Below are positions 1 to 5,015 of a DNA stretch of 5,015 nt, piece after piece. A model generated the notes under the pieces. That model was not told the DNA's origin. It ran no database searches and worked only from the letters and a program-made list of their open reading frames with translations. The position numbers were made by a program, and so were the translations under genes. The first letter of the stretch is position 1. Each line of letters starts with the position of its first letter. Origin of the DNA: Verrucomicrobia subdivision 6 bacterium BACL9 MAG-120507-bin52 (GTDB lineage: Bacteria; Verrucomicrobiota; Verrucomicrobiia; Methylacidiphilales; Verrucolacustridaceae); contig LIBO01000095.1 of assembly GCA_001438005.1 (NCBI GenBank), forward strand, positions 1 to 5,015, in the 5' to 3' direction.

Positions 1-150
1 TTGGCGATGGAGGCGGGGGTGGGGTTTCAGCGAATCGGTGGGACAGGAGGGAAGGAGTTGAAGGTAAGTTGTGGGGATGTGCAGGCAAAGTGGACGGTGG
101 AGGAGTTGAAGAATTACTTTGAAAGCGCACTGCCGAATGCGCTGCAGTGA
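1..150 (+). CDS. purL: Phosphoribosylformylglycinamidine synthase, PurL subunit (C-terminal end only)
   Basis: The reading frame is open from base 1 to a TGA at 148-150 and gives the last 49 residues of a protein whose start lies outside the window. The tail has a short beta-rich segment (VGFQRIGGTGG, then KELKVSCGD) followed by a helix and the ending FESALPNALQ. This matches the usual end of small-type PurL proteins, where a G.v....l.v strand is followed by a helix running into a W/F-x-x-x-x-P ending. PurL converts FGAR, ATP and ammonia to FGAM. The tail does not resemble the glutaminase domain that ends the long single-chain PurL of gammaproteobacteria, so I infer the short form that works with PurQ and PurS, neither of which is visible. 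Its position directly before purF, as in Bacillus-type pur operons, supports the call. With only 49 residues, identity rests heavily on context. Confidence 0.72.
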   Translation: MAMEAGVGFQRIGGTGGKELKVSCGDVQAKWTVEELKNYFESALPNALQ

Positions 151-209
151 GATGGAGAAAAAAAAATCTCTGCCTTCTCAAAATTGATCGGACGGAGTAG
201 GGTCATATC
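151..209 (+). other. purL-purF intergenic leader with A9 tract
   Basis: This 59-nt gap is the only non-coding stretch of note in the window. It contains nine consecutive A residues (158-166) flanked by a short inverted repeat, GAGA at 155-158 and TCTC at 167-170, and then the purF ribosome binding site near 194-202. The repeat could fold into a weak A-looped hairpin, but it has no GC-rich stem and no following T run, so I do not call a terminator. I see no convincing promoter or purine-riboswitch structure; the gap is too short for a purine riboswitch aptamer plus expression platform. The simplest reading is an ordinary intra-operon spacer. Confidence 0.6.
194..202 (+). promoter_or_regulatory. 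Ribosome binding site of purF
   Basis: The purine-rich stretch GGAGTAGGG lies before the TTG at 210. GGAG (194-197) leaves a 12-nt spacer and AGGG (199-202) a 7-nt spacer, so either half could pair with 16S rRNA. It supports the TTG as start: an in-frame TAG at 198-200 closes the frame upstream, and no ATG, GTG or other TTG occurs in frame before the catalytic cysteine codon at 240-242. Confidence 0.6.
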
Positions 210-1679
210 TTGAAATCTCCCCATTTTCCAACTCATGAGTGCGGGGTTTTCGGGGTCTACAATCATCCCAACGCGGCCGAGTTGACCTATTACGGTTTAT
301 ACGCGTTGCAGCATCGGGGGCAGGAAAGTGCGGGTATCGTCACGGCGAAGGACGATGGAAAAGCTTTCGTGATCAAGCGCGGAATGGGTTTGGTGGGGCA
401 GATTTTCAAGGAGAACGATTTAAAGGAGCTGGTCGGGACGAGGGCGATTGGGCACGTGCGATATTCGACGACGGGCTCGAGCACAATCAAAAATGCCCAG
501 CCGTTGACGGTGGAAACAGGCAAGGGACAAATTGCGATCGCCCACAACGGTAACCTGGTCAATGCGGGTAAATTGCGGACTGAGTTAGAGGCGGAGGGAT
601 CGATTTTTCAGACGACGACCGACAGTGAGATTATTTTGCATCTGATTTCGAGGCCCAATCCAGCGATCGGCGGCGGGGCTTTGGCGCAAGCGCTTTCGCG
701 AGTGCACGGGGCCTACTCCTTGGTCTTGATGGGGGAAAACGAGGTGATTGCGGCGCGAGATCCGTTTGGGTTTCGGCCTTTGGTCATTGGAAAGTTGGAC
801 GAGGCGATCATTTTTTCGAGTGAGACCTGTGCCTTGGATTTGGTGGGAGCGGAGTTTGTCCGGGAGGTGGAGCCGGGGGAGATCGTGGTGGCGGATGAGT
901 CGGGTCTGCGCTCTTTCAAGCCGCACGCGGAGACGCCGCGGGAAGCGTTGTGCGTATTTGAATTTGTCTATTTTGCGCGGCCGGACAGCCAGATTGGGGG
1001 AAGGAACATTAGCCATGCCCGGACGAGGATGGGGAGGGAGTTGGCGCGGCTGCATCCGGTGGAGGCGGACATTGTCGTGCCGGTGCCTGATTCCGGAACC
1101 TATGCGGCCCTGGGATTTTCGGAGCAGTCGGGGATTCCTTTAGATCAGGCCTTTGTGCGGAATCACTACATTGGGCGATCGTTCCTGCAGCCGACCCAGT
1201 TAATTCGCGATTTTAATGTGCGGGTGAAGTTGAATTTGATTCGAACAGCGGTGCAGGGCAAGCGAGTGGTGGTGGTGGATGATTCGATTGTGCGGGGGAC
1301 GACGGCTCGGGCGAGGGTGACCAACTTACGGGAGGCGGGGGCGAAGGAGGTACATATTCGCGTGAGCTGTCCGCCGCACCGTTTTTCGTGTCACTACGGA
1401 ATCGATTTTCCGGACCCGAAAGATCTTTTGGCGAATCGCATGACGAGGACGGAGATCACGAAATATCTGGGGGCAGATTCTTTGGGGTATTTGGATGTGG
1501 ACGGAATGGTGCGGGCGTGCGGGATCCCGGCGAAAAAGTTTTGTATGGCCTGTTTCACGGGGGATTACCCGGTGGCGTTTGCGCCGGAGGACAGCAACAA
1601 GGAGGTGTTGGAGCAGAGAAGAGAGCGTTCGGTTTCCCTGGTACCCGAGGAGGAGAGCCGGCAGGGCTTCCTGTTGTAA
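210..1679 (+). CDS. purF: Amidophosphoribosyltransferase (glutamine PRPP amidotransferase), Fe-S type
   Basis: PurF catalyses the first committed step of purine synthesis, PRPP + glutamine to 5-phosphoribosylamine, in the cytoplasm. The 489-residue product has an N-terminal Ntn-type glutaminase domain (about 11-235) and a C-terminal phosphoribosyltransferase domain (about 260-450). Residues 1-10 form a propeptide ending in E before Cys11 (CGVFG), the expected nucleophile freed by self-processing as in the Bacillus enzyme. Also visible are LQHRGQESAG (33-42), GHVRYSTTG (81-89), AHNGNL (111-116), ARDPFGFRPL (182-191) and the PRPP loop VVVVDDSIVRGTT (353-365). C248, C394, C445 and C448 (CMAC) match the four ligands of the Bacillus-type [4Fe-4S] cluster, so the enzyme is probably oxygen-sensitive. 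It is slightly longer than the 476-residue Bacillus protein through a charged tail after about 455. The TTG start is forced by an in-frame TAG just upstream. Feedback inhibition by AMP and GMP is known for the family. Confidence 0.98.
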   Translation: MKSPHFPTHECGVFGVYNHPNAAELTYYGLYALQHRGQESAGIVTAKDDGKAFVIKRGMGLVGQIFKENDLKELVGTRAIGHVRYSTTGSSTIKNAQPLTVETGKGQIAIAHNGNLVNAGKLRTELEAEGSIFQTTTDSEIILHLISRPNPAIGGGALAQALSRVHGAYSLVLMGENEVIAARDPFGFRPLVIGKLDEAIIFSSETCALDLVGAEFVREVEPGEIVVADESGLRSFKPHAETPREALCVFEFVYFARPDSQIGGRNISHARTRMGRELARLHPVEADIVVPVPDSGTYAALGFSEQSGIPLDQAFVRNHYIGRSFLQPTQLIRDFNVRVKLNLIRTAVQGKRVVVVDDSIVRGTTARARVTNLREAGAKEVHIRVSCPPHRFSCHYGIDFPDPKDLLANRMTRTEITKYLGADSLGYLDVDGMVRACGIPAKKFCMACFTGDYPVAFAPEDSNKEVLEQRRERSVSLVPEEESRQGFLL

Positions 1680-1684
1680 GAGGG

Positions 1685-2704
1685 ATGGCACGGGACGCAT
1701 ACGCCAAGGCCGGGGTGGATATCACCCTCGGAAATCGGGTGAAGTCAGGGATTGGGGCGATGGTGCGGACGACCCGGCGATCGGGGGTGATTGGTGGGAT
1801 CGGGGGATTTGGCGGATGTTTTGACGGAAAAATTCGGGGGTATCGGCATCCTGTGTTGGTGGCGAGTATTGATGGGGTGGGGACGAAGTTGAAGGTGGCG
1901 CAGGAGGTTGGAAAACACGGAACGATCGGGGAGGATTTAGTAAACCATTGTGTGAATGACATTGCCGCATTGGGAGCGGAGCCCCTTTTTTTCTTGGATT
2001 ACATTGGCACGGGAAAATTGAGTCCGAAGGTGTTTCGGCAGATTTTGCAGGGGCTGGTGAGGGGTTGTCGTCGTTCGGGCTGTGCGCTGCTGGGGGGAGA
2101 GACGGCCCAGATGCCGGGAATTTATCAGGGGGAAGATTACGATTTGGTGGGATCGATTGTCGGAGTAGTGGAAAAGGGAAAGGGAACGGATGGGCGATCG
2201 ATACGGGCGGGGGATGCGATTTTGGGTCTGCCCACCAACGGACTACAGACGAACGGGTACACCTTGGCGCGGGATATTTTATTTAAGAGAGCAAAGTTGC
2301 GGGTGAAGGGAAATTTGCCCGGGACCTCGCTGAGGCTGGAAAAGCTTCTGCTGGCGGTGCATCCGAACTATCGGCCCGCTCTTTTGCAGGTTGGGAAAAA
2401 GGTTAAGATCAAGGGAGCGGCTCATATTACGGGAGGTGGATTGATTGATAATCCCCCGCGAATTTTTCCCCAAGGACTGGGAGCCGAAATAAAGCTGGGG
2501 AGCTGGCCGGTACCTCCGCTTTTTCGGTATCTCGAGACCAAGGGAAGGCTGGGGAAGTTGGAGGCGTACCGGACCTTCAATATGGGCATCGGAATGATCG
2601 TGGTGGTAGCGAAGGGGGATGTGGCCAAGGTCAAAAAAACAGTTCGTTGCTATGAGATTGGAAAGATCGTGCGTGGGGAGAAGCGGGTGAAGCTACTCGG
2701 ATGA
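1685..2704 (+). CDS. purM: Phosphoribosylformylglycinamidine cyclo-ligase (AIR synthetase)
   Basis: PurM closes the imidazole ring, FGAM + ATP to AIR, directly after the PurL step. The 339-residue product is close to the usual 340-350 and runs in family order: AYAKAGVDI (5-13), GGIGGFGG (37-44), SIDGVGTKLKVA (61-72), NDIAALGAEPLFFLDY (91-106), LLGGETAQMPGIY (135-147), NGLQTNGYTLAR (185-196), HITGGGLIDNPPRI (247-260) and FNMGIGM (298-304). These are the ATP-binding and dimer-core motifs of the PurM/ThiL/SelD/HypE fold. The frame stays open far upstream inside purF, but the ATG at 1685 is chosen because it gives the canonical N-terminus and no in-frame GTG or TTG occurs shortly upstream. It begins 5 nt after the purF stop. 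AGAGGG abuts the ATG too closely for a good Shine-Dalgarno site, so coupling to purF translation is likely. The usual histidine of the GLHxNGY motif is Q187 here. Confidence 0.97.
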   Translation: MARDAYAKAGVDITLGNRVKSGIGAMVRTTRRSGVIGGIGGFGGCFDGKIRGYRHPVLVASIDGVGTKLKVAQEVGKHGTIGEDLVNHCVNDIAALGAEPLFFLDYIGTGKLSPKVFRQILQGLVRGCRRSGCALLGGETAQMPGIYQGEDYDLVGSIVGVVEKGKGTDGRSIRAGDAILGLPTNGLQTNGYTLARDILFKRAKLRVKGNLPGTSLRLEKLLLAVHPNYRPALLQVGKKVKIKGAAHITGGGLIDNPPRIFPQGLGAEIKLGSWPVPPLFRYLETKGRLGKLEAYRTFNMGIGMIVVVAKGDVAKVKKTVRCYEIGKIVRGEKRVKLLG

Positions 2705-4248
2705 AGGTGACCATTCAGCGGGCCTTGCTTTCCGTATCGGATAAGACCGGCTTGGTCGAGTTGGCCAAGTTTTTGGCGGGAAAGGGGGTGGAGCTGATTT
2801 CAACGGGGGGAACGTGCCAAGCAATTCGGGACGCGGGCATTCCGGTGATGGAGCTGAGCGACTATACCGGTTTCCCCGAAATGATGGATGGAAGGGTCAA
2901 GACCCTGCACCCCAAGGTGCACGGGGGTTTATTGCAGCGGAGAGATCTGGCCTCCCACCAGGAGCAGGCGACTCGGCATAAGATTCCCACGATCGATCTG
3001 GTGGTGGTGAATCTTTATCCGTTTGAGCAGACGGTGGCGCGGGCGGATTGCACGGAGGAGCAGGCCATTGAAAATATTGATATCGGCGGGCCGAGCATGT
3101 TGCGGAGTGCGGCCAAGAATCACGAGTCGGTCACCGTGGTGACGGACCCGAGTGATTATTCGATCGTGCAAAAGGAGATGGAGGGGGAGGGCGGGACGAC
3201 CTTGGCCACACGAAAGAAGTTGGCCGCCAAAGTTTTTCGGCATACGTCCCACTACGATCATCTGATTGGGTCGTATCTCACGAGGCAATCGGAAAAGGAT
3301 CAACCGGTCTTGCAGGAAACGGCTGGATTGGTACGGCGGCGGGCCCAAACGTTGCGTTATGGGGAGAATCCACACCAAAAAGCATCTCTTTATGGGTCGT
3401 TTTTGGAGTCCTTCCAACAGCTGCACGGGAAGGAGCTTTCCTACAATAACGTTTTGGATCTGAGCGCGGCGGCGGGGTTGATCGCTGAATTTCCCAAAGC
3501 TCCGCCGACCTTGGCGATTTTGAAGCATACCAATCCTTGTGGGGTGGGATCGGGGAAAACGTTGTTAGAGGCGTGGGAACGAGCGTATGCGACCGATCGA
3601 CAGGCGCCCTTTGGCGGAATCATTGTGGCCAATCGTGCGATCGATGCGGAAACGGCTCAGGCCATCTCGGAAATTTTCAGTGAAGTCATTCTGGCGCCTT
3701 CGTTTGAGCCGGCGGCTTTGAAGATCTTGCAGGCCAAGAAAAACTTAAGGCTGATGGAGAATCATGAAACCAACACGGGGGGCTATGATTTTCGAAGTGT
3801 GCGCGGGAACGGGCTACTGGTGCAGGAGAGTGATGGGGCGGGAGGTGATGAAACCGGGTGGAAGGTGGTGACGAAGAGAAAACCGACGGAGAAAGAGATG
3901 CGGGCGATGTCTTTTGGGTGGAAGGTGGTGCGGCACGTGAAATCCAACGCGATTGTCTATGCGGGAGAGGATCGGACACTGGGGATTGGGGCGGGACAGA
4001 TGTCCCGGGTCGATTCATCGAGAATCGCGGTTTGGAAGGCGGGGGAGGCTAAGCTTTCCTTACAGGGAAGTGCGGTGGCGTCGGACGCTTTTTTTCCGTT
4101 TCCGGATGGATTGGAGGCGGCGGCGGCAGCGGGGGCGACGGTGGCGATTCAGCCTGGGGGCAGTGTGAAGGATTCTGAGGTGATAGCGGCGGCGGATCGG
4201 CTAGGGGTGGCGATGGTTTTTACGGGCCGGCGGCATTTTCGGCATTAG
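2701..4248 (+). CDS. purH: Bifunctional AICAR transformylase / IMP cyclohydrolase
   Basis: PurH performs the last two steps to IMP: 10-formyl-THF-dependent formylation of AICAR, then cyclisation of FAICAR. The 515-residue length is normal. The N-terminal cyclohydrolase (MGS-like) domain, about 1-195, shows SVSDKTGL (11-18), STGGT (34-38), DGRVKTLHPKVHGGLL (63-78), VVNLYPF (102-108) and IGGPSMLRSAAKNH (128-141). The transformylase domain, about 200-515, shows RYGENPHQ (219-226), the catalytic pair K275-H276 in LKHTNPCG, FGGIIVANR (304-312), N416 in VKSNAIVYA, SDAFFPFPDG (461-470), QPGGSVKD (484-491) and the signature tail TGRRHFRH (508-515). The usual SAFGG reads QAPFGG (301-306), a conservative change. 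The ATG overlaps the purM TGA as ATGA (2701-2704), a classic coupling arrangement. Its stop at 4246-4248 overlaps the stop of tsaE on the other strand. Confidence 0.98.
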   Translation: MKVTIQRALLSVSDKTGLVELAKFLAGKGVELISTGGTCQAIRDAGIPVMELSDYTGFPEMMDGRVKTLHPKVHGGLLQRRDLASHQEQATRHKIPTIDLVVVNLYPFEQTVARADCTEEQAIENIDIGGPSMLRSAAKNHESVTVVTDPSDYSIVQKEMEGEGGTTLATRKKLAAKVFRHTSHYDHLIGSYLTRQSEKDQPVLQETAGLVRRRAQTLRYGENPHQKASLYGSFLESFQQLHGKELSYNNVLDLSAAAGLIAEFPKAPPTLAILKHTNPCGVGSGKTLLEAWERAYATDRQAPFGGIIVANRAIDAETAQAISEIFSEVILAPSFEPAALKILQAKKNLRLMENHETNTGGYDFRSVRGNGLLVQESDGAGGDETGWKVVTKRKPTEKEMRAMSFGWKVVRHVKSNAIVYAGEDRTLGIGAGQMSRVDSSRIAVWKAGEAKLSLQGSAVASDAFFPFPDGLEAAAAAGATVAIQPGGSVKDSEVIAAADRLGVAMVFTGRRHFRH

Positions 4249-4679
4249 ATCCAAGACAGAAGGCGGGATCCATCGGACTGGGGTGTGATTTGCAGGTCCA
4301 AGGTATTTTTCGGCCAGAGGCCGGGGTAGCGATCGGGCCATTCGATGGCGACGAGGCCTGAGGTAATGAGACAATCGGGCCAGCCGAGGGAGTCCCAGTC
4401 GCGGGCTTTTTCGAGGCGATAGAGATCCCAATGTTCGAGGGGAAGACGTCCGCCGCGGAGGGGTTGGCAGAGAGTAAAGGTGGGGCTGGGGATTTCGCCG
4501 GTGACCCCTAACGCTTGGGCAAGACCGCGAACCCATTCCGATTTTCCGGCGCCGAGCGGGCCGTGTAGTCGAAGGATCGTCCCTGGCGGAAAACGGGAAA
4601 GGTGACGAGCGGCGTGGTCGCGGGTGGCGGAGGCATCCGCACAGGTTTCGTCGGGAGAAAACTTAGCGGAGGTGGTCAT
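4245..4679 (-). CDS. tsaE: tRNA threonylcarbamoyladenosine biosynthesis ATPase TsaE
   Basis: TsaE is the small P-loop ATPase that works with TsaB and TsaD, using threonylcarbamoyl-AMP from TsaC, to form t6A at position 37 of ANN-decoding tRNAs. The 144-residue product fits the usual 135-160. It shows a Walker A motif GPLGAGKS (40-47) followed by WVRGLAQALG (49-58), then SPTFTL (65-70), EHWDLYRLE (82-90, the family HxDLYR) and VAIEWPDRYP (110-119, the family EW motif). D85 and E113 correspond to residues regarded as important for ATP turnover in the family. The common GDLGAGKT is GPLGAGKS here. The ATG lies inside the end of thiL (17-nt overlap) with no clear Shine-Dalgarno sequence upstream, suggesting coupling to thiL translation. 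The TAA stop interlocks with the purH TAG in a tail-to-tail overlap. Confidence 0.94.
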   Translation of the reverse strand: MTTSAKFSPDETCADASATRDHAARHLSRFPPGTILRLHGPLGAGKSEWVRGLAQALGVTGEIPSPTFTLCQPLRGGRLPLEHWDLYRLEKARDWDSLGWPDCLITSGLVAIEWPDRYPGLWPKNTLDLQITPQSDGSRLLSWI

Positions 4680-5015
4680 AGCCGCGAAGAGGAAGGCCGC
4701 CCGTGTGGTAGCCTTGCCTTGGGGTTAGGCAGATGCCGATGGGAGTGAGTGGAGTGGAGAAAGGCCACTGAAGCAGGAGGGCAGAGAGCCGTTTTTTGGG
4801 TACAGAAAAAAGAAGTTCGTAATCTTCGCCCTGGGTGAAGGCGTGTCGGGGCGTGGCGCGGGGGGAGAGGGGGATTTGATCGGGGTGAATGGTGAACCCG
4901 ATGCGGGAGGCGCGGGCGAGGCGGGGGAGATCGGCGCCCAGACCATCGCTGAGGTCGAGCATGGCGGAGGGGAATTTGTGGCGGACAAGCCACTGACCTT
5001 CGGCGAGGCGCGGGG
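4663..5015 (-). CDS. thiL: Thiamine-monophosphate kinase (C-terminal part only)
   Basis: The minus-strand frame enters from the window's right edge and ends at TAA (4663-4665), giving 116 residues plus two leftover bases. ThiL phosphorylates thiamine monophosphate with ATP to thiamine diphosphate, and shares its fold with PurM. Visible in order are PRLAEG, AMLDLSDGLGADLPRLARAS (the family MiDlSDGL..Dl..la.aS segment, with Mg/ATP-binding aspartates), IPLSP, GEDYELLFSVP, TPIG and the ending GYDHLR, equivalent to the usual GYDHF or GFDHF tail. The true start and the N-terminal ATP-binding half lie beyond the window. The linker between IPLSP and GEDYELL is about nine residues shorter than in E. 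coli ThiL, which I believe also occurs in other lineages. An internal ATG at 4962 is not the start, because family sequence continues upstream of it. The end overlaps tsaE by 17 nt. Confidence 0.93.
   Translation of the reverse strand, partial: PRLAEGQWLVRHKFPSAMLDLSDGLGADLPRLARASRIGFTIHPDQIPLSPRATPRHAFTQGEDYELLFSVPKKRLSALLLQWPFSTPLTPIGICLTPRQGYHTGGLPLRGYDHLR

Noticed and set aside
153..172. GAGA-A8-TCTC as a rho-independent terminator or attenuator between purL and purF
   Set aside because: The perfect stem is only four pairs (six with G-U wobbles), it is not GC-rich, and no T tract follows.
184..211. TTGATC ... TATCTT as a sigma70-like promoter for purF
   Set aside because: Each box matches only 4 of 6 consensus bases with a 16-nt spacer, and the -10 would overlap the TTG start codon, so transcription would begin inside the gene.
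534..541. The HIP1 octamer GCGATCGC as evidence for a cyanobacterial origin
   Set aside because: Only one full octamer occurs, and the tight purL-F-M-H order with overlapping genes is not what I would expect in cyanobacteria; only the core hexamer is enriched.
1388..1684. An extended N-terminus for purM reaching back into purF
   Set aside because: The frame is open, but the translation upstream of 1685 is glycine-rich shadow of purF, and the ATG at 1685 yields the family's normal N-terminus.
2929..3528. A 199-codon open frame on the minus strand inside purH, and a similar 156-codon frame at 585-1055 inside purF
   Set aside because: Both lie wholly antisense to genes with clear conserved motifs. 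Their translations are rich in R, P, L and Q with no recognisable domain, as expected from the complement of G-rich coding DNA.
4231..4246. Direct repeat CGGCATT-TT-CGGCATT at the end of purH
   Set aside because: It is the codon-level consequence of the conserved PurH ending R-H-F-R-H, not a mobile-element or attachment-site repeat.
4248..4270. Inverted repeat GATCC/GGATC just after the purH stop as a terminator
   Set aside because: A 5-bp stem with a 13-nt loop and no T run is too weak, and it lies inside tsaE coding sequence.

Overview
This 5-kb window is a compact stretch of bacterial housekeeping DNA. It holds the downstream part of a de novo purine biosynthesis operon on the + strand (purL tail, purF, purM, purH). 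It meets, tail to tail, a minus-strand pair made of thiL (C-terminal part only) and tsaE. Every gene is assigned from motifs read directly in its translation. I found no mobile element, CRISPR array, RNA gene, toxin-antitoxin locus or defence locus, and no protein of unknown function. I do not think the window contains a new system.

Layout: 1-150 is the last 49 codons of a small-type PurL. 151-209 is a 59-nt gap holding an A9 tract and the purF ribosome binding site. 210-1679 is purF, starting at TTG and of the Bacillus type, with a propeptide and four Fe-S cysteines. 1685-2704 is purM. 2701-4248 is purH, overlapping purM by ATGA. 4245-4679 (-) is tsaE, whose stop codon overlaps the purH stop. 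4663-5015 (-) is the end of thiL, which overlaps the tsaE start by 17 nt. Apart from the 59-nt gap and 5 nt between purF and purM, every base lies in a gene.

How the genes work together: PurF commits PRPP to purine synthesis, PurL and PurM carry out the consecutive FGAR to FGAM to AIR steps, and PurH performs the last two steps, AICAR to FAICAR to IMP. The spacing of 5 nt and then -4 nt points to one transcript with coupled translation. The order resembles the Bacillus purQLFMNHD operon but has no purN between purM and purH. The minus-strand pair serves other pathways: ThiL makes thiamine diphosphate and TsaE is the ATPase of bacterial tRNA t6A37 synthesis.

Organism: a moderately GC-rich bacterium with strong G-over-C skew on the + strand, TTG start usage and weak Shine-Dalgarno signals inside the operon. 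The protein flavour and the thiL-tsaE pairing make me lean towards Verrucomicrobiota or a neighbouring PVC-group lineage, but this is a low-confidence guess from memory of families and not a measured placement. The most distinctive nucleotide-level signal is an excess of the palindrome CGATCG (11 copies).
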